Shown here in pieces: positions 11,161 through 20,854 of a DNA stretch of 64,000 nt; position 1 is the stretch's first letter, and each line of letters opens with the position of its first letter. The notes under the pieces are model-generated. The model saw nothing but the letters and a program-made list of their open reading frames with translations, ran no database searches and was not told where the DNA came from. The DNA comes from Apostichopus japonicus (taxonomy: Eukaryota > Echinodermata > Holothuroidea > Aspidochirotida > Stichopodidae): contig NC_092579.1 of NCBI RefSeq assembly GCF_037975245.1, positions 11,516,678 to 11,580,677 on the forward strand, read 5' to 3'. The position numbers and the translations under genes are program-made.

Positions 11161-12179
11161 TTACAAGGAATATCAAGCTTGTCATGAGCATCTGGCATGA
11201 TGGATCTCTTCCTGGGTAGCGCAGGATTTAGCCAATAAAAGAAATAGGTTTACATTCAACCATCAACCATCAATCTCTCAAGTTAGTGACAATATATCAT
11301 CCACTGGGTGTGGAAGGCTCTCTTTGATATAAGAAAAAGATGAAAACGTTTTATTTCTGCGATCCTATTTGAGAGATATTTGGATGGAAGTTTCGTCGTA
11401 TCGTTGCCCATAATTATATTCTCTCAAATACGTCTTGTATGTATTATCCGTTTGACCAAAGGCTAAACGTTTTGCTTGGTTATAGTTTACATATAAATGC
11501 CCCAATTAAAAGTGACAGTTAATTCACACTTGTTTAATACAAGGAGAGAGAACAAATAAACGAAAGAAAACAATAAACTTCCTGACTCTTTTGATTATCC
11601 TATATTGCTGGAGGCTAAATTAACATCACAAAGAGTTGTACCCTTTGTTCATAAGATCCCTTGCAGAGCAAATAGTCCATTTTGCTTTACCTGATTTTGC
11701 TGATCTGTTGACTCTTTCTACTAAACACGGTTAAACATTAATTCTTACAAGGGAAATCGTACTTTTTTTCCCAATGTTTCCTTTGTTGAGTTTTGTCATT
11801 ACTTTCGATTGTCTTCTTATTCTAACTGTGTCGTCCTCTCTAGTTACCTTTCATTTGAGTGACTTAAACATATATATTGTCATACAGATATATGTTTAAT
11901 TATGTTCGAAATTAACAAGAATTTAATTGAATACACCCACTCCCCCAAATCCCGCAAAATACAAAGCACTGGCATTATATCTACTGGAACAGAGTAATGT
12001 AAACCTCTTCATCAAAAGAAAACCTTATATTAGTTGTATTCATATTATTAATAAATTATTAATAAATGGATTTTCATCTCGATCATGTCACCTGATTCAG
12101 TATTGCCCTTGGCACATGCAGACTGTAAATTCTCTCATACATTGAGAAAGCATGCTGGGTCAAGAGCACTTGTCACAGG
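11161..12179. other. No gene seen; expected 3' side of the sulfotransferase gene
   Basis: AT-rich DNA. I did not find a convincing minus-strand poly(A) signal close to the stop codon at 12180. Confidence 0.4.
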
Positions 12180-13203
12180 TTAACACGGTCTGTTTTGCTT
12201 TGTGAATACATTTTTAAAGAGGAAATTGCCACCCGCGTATCGATCACAATAATCAGAAATATTATGTCCAGAAACGTAATCTTCAGGAATGGTTGAGCTG
12301 TTAAAACATTTGTACATAGTCTTATTTTGTAGCATCCTAAACTCTTCCAAATCTCGCCAAAACATAGGTCCTTGTTGTTCGATTCTCTTCCAAAATGTCT
12401 GATTGAAATGATCATAAAGAAGAACATCCGCATGATTAAACTTCCGAATGTTATCCAATAATTCGGAGTCCAGGTTTGGTTTGTGATTACTTCGATTATT
12501 TTCGATAGTGTAAACGACATCCTCTAAATTCCAACACAACTCTCTTGCCAGAAGAACAACTGATTCATCAAAATATTCATGAATGAGGACCAGATCGAGT
12601 TCTATGTCTAACTGGTTGATAAATAGTTTAATCTTGGCTTCATCTTCAAAATACTCTGTTTTCAAACCGAGAACTTTCGACTGACTGTTTTTACCATAGT
12701 TTGACAATTTCCACAAGTTTCTCTTCGTATACTGAAGCAGTTTGTCTTCAGCCGTTTTACCTATTGTTCCTATGTACAGCCTAAAAAACATAAATGCTGA
12801 TCGCAATTGAAAGACGGGGTCTCGTAAAATGGTTATATATTTGGTACCCGGGTTCATAAAACTTTCAAAGATTTCCCAGTCATGGACAACGTGGATAGCT
12901 GACATATTGTAACCTCGGAATGAGCATGTTCCTGTATCGAGGAGAGGCAAAAACATTTTCTTCGGACTATCTTTTGTAACTTCCATAAACCGAATGTGTC
13001 CGTTGTTCTCATTTGTTCTCCGAATGACAAACGAAAGGTCCCGAATGTATCCATACCGGTACATGATGGACTGGACGGTCGAGCCACCGGTCTTATGAGT
13101 TTTGATGAACACAACATTATCTTGACGTGAACAAATTGCAGGTTGACTTTTGTTTTGGACGCCATTATATGATCGGTTGGATTGGCTTGCTATTAAGTTA
13201 TGT
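12180..13203 (-). CDS. Galactose-3-O-sulfotransferase, catalytic exon (5' exon missing)
   Basis: Golgi enzymes of this family move sulfate from PAPS to the 3-hydroxyl of galactose on glycolipids or glycans. This minus-strand exon encodes about 340 residues. The 5'-phosphosulfate loop is visible as KTHKTGGST near the N-terminal end, and the 3'-phosphate motif as [13 protein letters not shown] about 85 residues later. Several NxS/T sites follow (for example CFNSST, NQTF), as expected for a lumenal protein. Family members are usually 400-490 residues with a short cytosolic tail and one membrane anchor; neither is present here, so an upstream exon must supply them. I place the exon start after the minus-strand acceptor TTTTCCATACAG (AG at 13204-13205). 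An in-frame ATG at 13259 is possible but lies in microsatellite-derived sequence. Which Gal3ST paralog it is cannot be told. Confidence 0.88.
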
Positions 13204-13249
13204 CTGTATGGAAAACGAAAAGAATAGCTTAAGGTCTGTCTGTATGTCC

Positions 13250-13885
13250 GTCTATCCATCTATCCATCCATCCACCCATCCATCCATCCATCCATCCATC
13301 CATCCATCCATCCATCCATCCATCCATCCATCCATCCATCCATCCATCCATCCATCCATCCATCCATCCATCCATCCATCCATCCATCCATCCATCCATC
13401 CATCCATCCATCCATCCATCCATCCATCCATCCATCCATCCATCCATCCATCCATCCATCCATCCATCCATCCATCCATCCATCCATCCATCCATCCATC
13501 CATCCATCCATCCATCCATCCACCTCTCCTCCTTTCCACCTCTCCACCTATTCACCTATCCACGTATCCACCTATCCACCTATCCACCTCTCCACCTCTC
13601 CACCTATCCACCATCAACCAATCCACCCATCCACCCATCCACCTATCCACCTATCCACGTATCCCCCTATCCACCTATCCACCTATCCACCTCTCCACCT
13701 ATCCACCATCCACCAATTCACCAATCCACCCATCAACCCATCCACCTATCCACCTATCCACCTATCCCCCTATCCACCTATCCACCATCCACCCATCCAC
13801 CCATCCACCCACCCACCTATCCACCCATCCACCTATCCACCTATCCACATATCCACCTATCCACAAATCCATCTATCTATTGAAA
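13250..13885. repeat. TCCA microsatellite followed by a decayed CCACCTAT minisatellite
   Basis: From about 13277 to 13520 the sequence is a perfect TCCA/ATCC run of roughly 60 units. It continues to about 13885 as an imperfect array of CCACCTAT and CCACCCAT units. On the minus strand it sits about 50-70 bases before the sulfotransferase exon acceptor, that is, inside the preceding intron. Confidence 0.97.
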
Positions 13886-13889
13886 TTGT

Positions 13890-14396
13890 AGTGAGTTGGA
13901 AAACACCCTAACAACTAGGCTATGGACGCTGATGGTATATCAATTGGATTATAAAAACCTGGTTATAAAAGATTTGATCTCGGGTGTTGGTTGGTTCTGT
14001 ACCACAGTGCTCCGTCGCAAGAGGATGAGAAAACAAATAACCATAGAGAGAAGATATACACGGTAGTTGGTTTCCTATGAATGATAACACAACACATCAA
14101 TATTACATCAACTGTTGTGTGAATTAAAAGTATAGTCCAGAGGAACATTAATATATGAAAGATTATACAATAATATGTTCTATTATATTCGTATACAGTT
14201 CCTAGTATATGTATCGTTTTCGAGACATCATTTGACGTTGACACGTTTTGCAGTAGAAAGCAAACAGGTGTGATGTCATATAAGCAAAATGACCCAAATA
14301 TATATCTTAAGTTTCTCTTCATCATGTCAGTGTTCTGCTTCATAGCTGGGGTTCATTTCAGTATGAATATACCCTTCTACCGTCGTTAATATATAA
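13890..14396. other. No gene supported
   Basis: A 126-residue minus-strand frame at 13963-14343 is hydrophobic in parts, but I recognise no family and cannot connect it to the sulfotransferase by splice phase. I leave it unannotated. Confidence 0.35.
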
Positions 14397-14785
14397 AGTT
14401 AAAGTTGAAGGTTTACAGTCTTGTATGAGGCTAATGCCTCCTCACATGACTTTACAACTTAACCCCTGGTCATTGGTAACTTGTCACACCCACACACCAA
14501 AGTGTGCACAATTCATTCAGTCTCTCCTGGGGCACCTCAGTGCACCACGTCCACATGTCCCCCGGGGGACTTCCCATAGGGTGCTGCCACAAACCGGCGC
14601 ACACAACTATATTTACAAGTTACCTCACAAGTCCCCATTTATACACCTGGGTGAAGAGAGGCAATGGAGATAAAGTGCCTTGCCCAAGGACAACAACGCA
14701 ATGGTCTGGCCAGGACTCGAACCTGCAATCCTAAGATCACAAGTCCACTGCCTTAACCACTTGACCACAACGCTATCACATTCCT
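14397..14785 (-). mobile_element. tRNA-headed SINE, family 1, full-length-like
   Basis: Read on the minus strand, it starts with a tRNA-like head: GTGGTCAAGTGGTTAAGGC (A box) and GGTTCGAGTCCTGG (B box). The body contains CACCCAGGTGTATAAATGGG, a block I associate with SINEs of sea urchins and other invertebrates. The 3' end has ACTTTAACTTTA-like sequence. A second copy is at 34671-35045 and pieces are at 17375-17446 and 17711-17850. Length is about 380 bases. Confidence 0.85.
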
Positions 14786-14789
14786 TCAG

Positions 14790-15558
14790 GTCAAGTTGGA
14801 GCCCTGTAAATGCAGGGTCAAAACTAAGCGAATGAATCAAAATAAACTATTTTTCTCTCATTGTGCAACTATATGATATCAAAACTGTTTACTTCGAGCT
14901 CACGTATGGTATAAATTGTGATAATTTTCAATGATATTATTCAATTATTATTTCAAAACATGCAGGAATGAATTGCCAAGCTGTAACAAATATTAAATGA
15001 ATACACTACATAATTGTTCCAACACCCTTTTAACTGCACTGAACAAAACAGGGCACAGTATGCACGAAGCTCACATAATATATTTCATAATTATACTGAA
15101 CTCAAAGCTTTATATTGTGAATATAGGCCTAACTTTGTGCCCATTAATGTATAAAATTGCCTAAATATGAAGTTTATCAAAGCTATGTTAGGCCTGCACT
15201 GTTAGAAAATATGTTATCTTTTTATATAGCGAATTTTAATTTACGGTATTGCGGTACTTATACGTTCAAAATGTTGTTTTCTTTTTCACTGAACGGGCAA
15301 TGAAAGTTAACTTACGATAAATGCACACGCTAAATAACGTTTCCCGTTATGTTCAAAAGCTGTTATATTGTACAAACGGCGTATCACAGTAGTATTACAT
15401 CAAAATTTTGACCGTTAATGTACGGGTTTTTGTAAGCACTAATATTGAACAGCTATAAGCAAGCATTATAACAAAAGCGTCTCATGTAATCTCGGATATA
15501 TACAATAATTGATTTTGGAATACCCCTTCTTTCAATAAACCTAGGCAAAAATAGGCAA
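14790..15558. other. No gene seen
   Basis: AT-rich intergenic sequence without recognisable repeats or coding signal. Confidence 0.45.
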
Positions 15559-16155
15559 GGGCTTGGTTAGAGTGGTTAGAGTGTCCGCCTTCCAATCCTT
15601 AGGTTCCACAATCAAACTTCCGCCAGGAGCCAGATTCTCTTGACCAGAATCTCTCTATCCAAATTCGCTGCAGTTCAGTGGTGATGTGCGGAGTTTTCCG
15701 TGGATTTGGTATTTCTGGTTTGTGAACTTGGGAAAAGGGGTTTGTTTCTGTTCTTCACTTGGTTCCGAAACAACTTTGTTCGTAATGGCTGCACTGCAGT
15801 GATGTCGAATGGGGGGTCTTTGCCTACCTCTGTATTTGAGAAAGTGGTCAGATGCTGGTGCATACACTCTCGTTCGTCGGATGGGGACGTTAAATGGCGG
15901 TCCCGGGAGCAGGAATGGGAGCGAATTCACGCCTCGTTATCCTCTGAACACTTATCGAAAAGAGAAGGCTTGAAATAAGCCGGTGTTCAAACACGGATAG
16001 GGTCTCGAATAAAGCTACTGTATAAGGCTTCCTGATCCATGGGTTGCTAAACTAAACTAGACTAGACTAGACTATAGACTAGACTAGACTAGACTAAACT
16101 AAACTAAACTAAACTAAACTAAACGTAACTAAACTAAACGTAACTAAACTAAACC
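15559..16155 (+). mobile_element. tRNA-headed SINE, family 2, with AAACT-repeat tail
   Basis: The head GGTTAGAGTGGTTAGAGTGT and a decayed B box are followed by a body with GATGCTGGTGCATACACTC and GGGGACGTTAAATGGCGG. The 3' end is a long array of AAACT/AGACT pentamers (about 16049-16155), a typical SINE/LINE simple-repeat tail. The open frames within it come from the SINE body and are not a gene. Confidence 0.75.
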
Positions 16156-17374
16156 TGCTGTTTGACCTTGTTCTTTAAAAAGCAATCGTAGAAAACTAAA
16201 GATTTTTTGTTGTTGACATATTGCTCTAATTGCCCTTGATGCATAATTGACTATATCAAGAAGGAACTTTTCTTGATTGAGATCCAAGTTACATAAAAAA
16301 TATCTTTCAAAAGTGGCACATTCGTTTCTACTAACCAACTAAAAGCATCTACGTGGTTCCTGAAACATGTATACAATGTGAATTGATACCGACGAAACGC
16401 TAAAAATGGCCAAAATTCAACTCTTGGGAAAACGAAGGTGTTTGTTTTTTAGTAACTTGGATAGTAACCCTCCATGAGGAGTTTCAATGTAGGATGAAAC
16501 GACCAATTTTTCTTTAAGTAAATATTATTTCACTTAAGACAAAATATTGTTATACTTTCCCCACATATTTTCTTAATAATTAACATAGATATAACCAAGA
16601 ATTTGCTGAAAACTATAATTTAAAACAAAATCTTAGTTGAATATGTATGTGCAGGTTTCATGACATATTCAGAGTAATTCAAATTGCTGAGAATAAGACT
16701 GTATAAACTTACACTGCTTAGCAATTTTCTACGTAGAATTATAGCAGAGAAAACAACAGCTGCCTCACCTTGTAGTATTTTGAGAATCTCGAGAGCGTCA
16801 TATTAAAACCGGTTAACGTTTACATCAATGTAGCCAATTTTATTGTTTTCCAAGTTTGAAAATTGGTCCTACGGTGAACGAACCGCTTTCTTATGTCGAT
16901 ACTACTTTATTGGACGGAATCATTTCTTCAGAGTTTATGTTGAAATTTTACCTTTTTAGTGCCGCTTGGTTCTTGCTCATTCCATTAACATGTTTATATT
17001 CCTCTAGTTTTTAAAGACACCTTAAACTTTAATTGAGAATAATCCTGTGCGATGTGAATGTATATATGTGTGCGTATGGATTTTGTCACAACGCGGTACA
17101 GTATTTGGTCTTTTAATATGTAATACAATGAACATTGTTTGCAGTATATAGTGGTTGTATATACGGGACAAACACATATATTGCTACACAGTACACATGC
17201 TTAGACACTATTGTTATGCTGCAGAAGTTGTTTTGGGGGGATTTTTTCTTTCTTAGTGTCTAGTTGTATTTTCCTTTTAGTTAATAGTGAAGATACTGAT
17301 GAATGGTTGCAAACAAAGATACTAACGTAGTACTTCTTTCTTCTTAAATATGATCTCTCGAAGGTTAGCCTCTC
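16156..17374. other. No gene seen
   Basis: AT-rich sequence with no coding block I recognise. Confidence 0.45.
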
Positions 17375-17446
17375 ATTGTGGGGGCGTTGTGGTCCAGTGA
17401 TTAAGGCAGTGGACTTCCCTGTGAGGAAAGATTTCATTACAGTATT
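17375..17446 (+). mobile_element. SINE family 1 head fragment
   Basis: GTTGTGGTCCAGTGATTAAG and GCAGTGGACTT match the tRNA-like head of family 1. It stops where the LINE fragment begins; matching 3' SINE sequence resumes at 17711. Confidence 0.7.
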
Positions 17447-17448
17447 AG

Positions 17449-17710
17449 TTGTTGCTATTGGTAACGATAAAAAATCAATCGAAAAAGAAAGTTGGGAGGA
17501 AAAAAGTTACCTCTTGCTGTAAATTACTAAATACCTGGAAAGGTAGAAAATTATCTTATAAAGGAAAATCTCTCATCAGAAATTCGCTTATTGTAACTCG
17601 CTTAGTGTATTTGGCCACTGTTTTACCAGTCCCTGATTGGGTTATCACCACATTACATCAGAGTGTCGTCGCTTTTATCTGGAGGGGTAAAAAACCTTCT
17701 ATAAAGTATT
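17449..17710 (+). mobile_element. LINE reverse transcriptase fragment (L1/Tx1-like thumb region)
   Basis: The frame reads WKGRKLSYKGKSLIRNSL, then VLPVPDWV and FIWRGKKPSIKY. This fits the C-terminal part of non-LTR reverse transcriptases (W-x-x-R-x-LS-x-x-GK, later F-x-W-x-x-KKP). About 85 residues remain, with no catalytic motifs and no 3' tail. It lies between the head and tail parts of a SINE, so either it inserted into the SINE or the three were joined by rearrangement. Confidence 0.75.
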
Positions 17711-17850
17711 TTAATCCCCGGGGACACGGGGTTGTGGTGCACTTTGGTGCCCCAGTAGAGAATGATTGAATTGTGAACACTTTGGTGTGTAGGTGTGACA
17801 GGCTACTAATGACCATGGCTAAGTTGTACAGGCTATGGTACACTCTTTGG
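17711..17850 (+). mobile_element. SINE family 1 3' fragment
   Basis: It contains CCCCGGGGACACGGGG, CACTTTGGTGTGTAGGTGTG and ACTAATGACCATGGCTAAGT, which match the 3' half of the SINE copies at 14397-14785 and 34671-35045. Confidence 0.65.
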
Positions 17851-18222
17851 GGTGTGAATAACGTTCTAAATACTGAAATATTAAACTAAATTAATTCTCA
17901 ACCATGCAGAGATTGTCCAAATAAACCGTCATTTTACGAGAGAAAACGTAACTTCTATACATGTTAAATGTATGTTGCTATATACCAGGTCTGAATAAGT
18001 TAGTGGGGAGAGGGGCAGTAGGCGAACGTGAAGGCTCTTTCACCCATGAACTCTAAATAGAAACACCAAATATAAAAGACATATACCAAAACATGACAAA
18101 CATGATCATTTATTAAACCGGTAAGCTGCTATATAGTCATAACTGCTATCGTTAACATCTATCCACTGCGGCAGCGTTTGGTATTTCTTCTAAACATATA
18201 TCACAAGTATTCAGATAAAGAT

Positions 18223-18412
18223 ACTTTTTAAGAAAAAGTCACCCAGGAAAGAACCTGGGCACGAAAACCAAACTACCAAACGACTGATCCGTTCTCAGCC
18301 CCAGTCCCCTTGCATCGGGACTGTGACTGTGTGATCATCGTCAGGTGTGTATCACCATTCCCGAAGGGAACAGATACTACACATGATCTTAGCCAAAAGG
18401 CCGAGAAGCGAT
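18223..18412 (-). mobile_element. U2-snRNA-headed retroposon, best copy, with target duplication
   Basis: On the minus strand the first about 44 bases match the 5' end of U2 snRNA with one clear change: ATCGCTTCTCGGCCTTTTGG, then CTAAGATCATGTGTAGTATC and TGTTC. This covers stem I and the branch-point-pairing GTAGTA. After that it departs from U2: a GTATC..GATAC stem closed by TTCG, a CAGTCCC..GGGGACTG stem, and a CCCAGG..CCTGGG hairpin before a T-rich end. The usual U2 Sm site and 3' stem loops are absent. Flanks carry the same 11-12 bases, TCAGATAAAGAT, at 18211-18222 and 18412-18423. A target duplication of this length points to LINE-mediated retroposition, so I call it a SINE-like element and not a snRNA gene. 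Confidence 0.85.
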
Positions 18413-18484
18413 CAGATAAAGATGATACCGTCGTACGATACATACCATATCGCCATATAAGACATGCTACACATGATGCTTGCT

Positions 18485-18750
18485 AAGAACAGTCACCCAG
18501 TACTTTAATCCAGCCTGTATTGTCACGTAACAAGTTACAGTATAGTGTACCACAAAATTAGCTTAATATAAGTTAAACATCCATCAAGATGCTCATTTAA
18601 ACTACTTGGGAAGGTTAATTACTACATTAAGGATAAATTTTACGCAATTTTATAATAGCATACATTTAGAAATAACAAGTTATCCGTCATAAGACATGTT
18701 TAACTCATTAAAAAACGATTGCAAATTCGTGATTGGTTCTTTTCTAACAT
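18485..18750. repeat. Diverged local duplication, copy 1 (unfilled)
   Basis: It aligns with 19262-20850: TACTTTAATCCAGCC with TACTTTGATCCAGCC, CATCAAGATG(C/G)T, AAATAACA(A/T)(G/A)TTATCCG, and GTGATTGGTTCTTTTCTAA. This copy lacks the two insertions present in the other (19405-20498 and 20580-20811). At its left edge AACAGTCACCCAG is a remnant of the U2-type element tail. Confidence 0.8.
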
Positions 18751-18908
18751 TACGTCATATCACAATTCATTCTACGTTCGTCGCATCTGTTATTGTTACG
18801 TGATATCATGATGCACAAAAAAAAAACTTACTACTACAAACCGTGAGGAACAAGTCAAATTAAACTTATGCGAGGGTACACGTTTTACATTTATGCAAAT
18901 TAGGAAGA

Positions 18909-18963
18909 ATTCCCGTAGACACAGATTTTACACATGATCTTAACCAGAAGGCCGAAAAGCGAT
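18909..18963 (-). mobile_element. U2-headed element, head-only fragment
   Basis: On the minus strand, GCTTTTCGGCCTTCTGGTTA and AGATCATGTGTAAAATCTG are a decayed U2-like head followed by a shortened first stem. The body is missing. Confidence 0.7.
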
Positions 18964-18972
18964 GGCTTTCGA

Positions 18973-19120
18973 TTTTTAAGAAAAGTCACACAGGAAAGAA
19001 CCTGGGCACCAAACAAAGAACCGACTGGTCCGCTCTCAATCACAGTTCCCCTGCATCAAGACTGTGACTGTGTGTTCATCAATGTCAGGTGTGTATCACG
19101 GCTCCCCTAGAAGGGGAACA
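18973..19120 (-). mobile_element. U2-type element body without U2 head, copy 1 of a dimer
   Basis: Minus-strand body with the CCCAGGTTCTTTCCTG hairpin, the CAGTCTTGATGCAGGGGAAC region and the first stem. It stops before the U2 match begins. Its ends join the next copy at 19133 through similar ATAATG(C/T)TA sequence, so the two form a head-to-tail pair of about 160-bp units. Confidence 0.7.
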
Positions 19121-19132
19121 TAATGCTATTAT

Positions 19133-19270
19133 TGTAAGAAAAGTCACCCAGGAAAAAACCTGGGCACGAAAACCGAACGATGGATCCGCTCTCGATCAAC
19201 CCCAGTCCTCTTGCATCGAGCCTGTGTGATCATTGTCAGGTGGTTATGGTTTTCCTAGAAGGGTATCATA
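19133..19270 (-). mobile_element. U2-type element body without U2 head, copy 2 of a dimer
   Basis: Same body as the neighbour at 18973-19120, also without the U2-like head, and more diverged from 18223-18412. The absence of the head from both dimer units suggests either 5' truncation or an older, headless form of the family. Confidence 0.65.
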
Positions 19271-19404
19271 ATGTTACTTTGATCCAGCCTATAATGTCAC
19301 GTAAAACTTTCATTAATTTATGCCACAAAAAAAAGCTTACTAAGTAAAACCTTCATCAAGATGGTTATTTCGACTATTTGCGAAGGTTTATTCACAACAT
19401 TTAC

Positions 19405-20498
19405 CAGGGGCGTATCCAGGGGGGGGCGCAACAGGCGCGCGCCCCCCTATTGGCCGTCACCAAAAAAAAAAAAGTTTAGCAAAAAAAAAAAAAAATGGAT
19501 CACATATGGCCATGGGCGGCGATCCTGGGTGGAGGGGGGATATATCCCCCCATGAAAATGGGTGGAGGGGATGTAATGCACCATATCCCCCCCCCCCCAC
19601 CAAATGCCAGGGATAAGAATATTTTCATGCCTACATTTATGCATCTTCGTTAATGAACGGCTCTTTTTTAGCTTCATTTCTCGCCTGCCATAAACGCAGT
19701 GCGATCTTTTCAAATAAAGCGTCTTTATAAAGCAAAAATAGTTGACTGTAGGCTTCATTGGCCCTATAACAACAAAATGTATTATTGCGCCCACGGTATT
19801 GATATAGTACATATATGCACCCTCTTAGTATTCATATAGGCCCTATAGTAGGCCTACACACGTACATGTTCCCTCGAACAACTGAGAATCTCATGTAACC
19901 AGGGTAATGCTTAATACACGTTTCACCTGGATGCCCTAGCAATCGGTACCTAGGAATGTAACTATGTGTCATTGTGTATTGCATGTGTATAGGCCTATAA
20001 TAGCTTGCATGAGGCCATTTTCTTCATCGAATAATATAACAGAGCTCTCGAACATTCTAACGTTGCGCCTGAAACAAGATTGACAGGGGCAATTTTCCCA
20101 AAATAACACCCGAAATAAAAAAATGTATTTTGGATCCATGATTATGAGATATTTCGGACATGACATCCCTATTTTAAAGTTGGGTATATGCCGCTTGGAA
20201 ACCTCGGGAAGTGCCGTTTCCGGCCATCTAGAGGGTTTGTTAATCCCCAAATTTTCTCGTACGCTTCGCGCCAACCCATGGTGGCGCTACGCTTAGATAG
20301 TCAACAAGGTCATATCCCCCCCCCCCCCCCCACTCGGAAGTACGGATCGCCGCCCATGCATATATCCATTTTGCATTTCAGCCCCTTCTTTGAAAGCAAA
20401 AATTGTACACCCCTCCCCTTAGACCCATCCCCCAGGACGGCGATCATTCATGCCTGGCGCCCCCCCCCCCCTATTGGAAAATCCTGGATACGCCCCTC
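19405..20498. mobile_element. hAT-like element with inverted ends AGGGGCGTATCC
   Basis: Left end CAGGGGCGTATCCAGG and inverse right end AGGGGCGTATCCAGG. Subterminal CCCCCCTATTGG blocks also occur at both ends in inverted orientation. TTTAC sits on both sides, but a full 8-bp duplication is not clear. It carries a nested element at 19511-20358. Comparison with 18485-18750 confirms it is an insertion. Confidence 0.75.
19511..20358. mobile_element. Nested hAT-like element inside 19405-20498
   Basis: Ends CATGGGCGGCGATCC and the inverse of the same sequence. Flanks CATATGGC (19503-19510) and CATATATC (20359-20366) agree at 6 of 8 positions. It holds a GCGCCAACCCATGGTGGCGC module related to the modules in 3837-5717. 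No transposase frame. Confidence 0.72.
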
Positions 20499-20579
20499 TT
20501 TACGATAATTGTTAGAATTCTAAAATCAGTTACATTCAAAAATAACATATTATCCGGTATAAGATATGTTTAGCCTATT

Positions 20580-20811
20580 GGAGTGTTAGCTCAGTGGTTA
20601 ACGCCGGTGCCTTCCAATCATAAGGTCCCCGGTTCGAGTCACTCCAAGATTAATGTATGTCGTCCAGTTACAGAGTTGTTGACAATTGACAATTCATAAT
20701 CATGGACGTTAAATATGAATCTAAGAGACTGACTTCGGTCTGCTTGCGGCTTTGATAAGCCAATGATGGCTTCTTCGCGAGTTCCTGCTTGCAGGAGGAT
20801 CTTAAGTACAT
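20580..20811 (+). mobile_element. tRNA-headed SINE, family 3
   Basis: Head GTTAGCTCAGTGGTTAACGC (A box) and GGTTCGAGTCACTCC (B box), both well kept, then a short body ending near CTTAAGTACATT. The paralogous segment at 18711-18722 reads straight through this point, which shows the empty site. The tRNA-like part does not fold as a full cloverleaf with an acceptor stem, so it is not called a tRNA gene. Confidence 0.78.
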
Positions 20812-20854
20812 TAAAAACGATTGCTGTTTTGTGATTGGTTCTTTTCTAATACAC

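Larger units (their letters stand above)
19262..20850. repeat. Diverged local duplication, copy 2 (filled by insertions)
   Basis: Paralog of 18485-18750, same orientation. Its duplicated text is split into three parts by a nested pair of hAT-like elements (19405-20498) and by a tRNA SINE (20580-20811). Confidence 0.8.

Noticed and set aside
13127-13891. A 254-residue PSIH-repeat protein and minus-strand GWMD-repeat frames
   Set aside because: They are translations of the TCCA microsatellite; a 4-base repeat is open in every frame lacking a stop.
13963-14343. A membrane protein or the missing N-terminal exon of the sulfotransferase
   Set aside because: Hydrophobic stretches are present, but no family pattern is recognisable and no splice phase could be matched.
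18223-18412. A functional U2 snRNA gene on the minus strand
   Set aside because: Only the first about 44 bases match U2. The Sm site and the 3' stem loops are missing, and the copy is flanked by a target duplication.
20580-20660. A tRNA gene (good A and B boxes)
   Set aside because: No matching acceptor stem closes the cloverleaf, and the paralogous empty site shows it is a SINE insertion. The same applies to the heads at 14785, 15559 and 34671.
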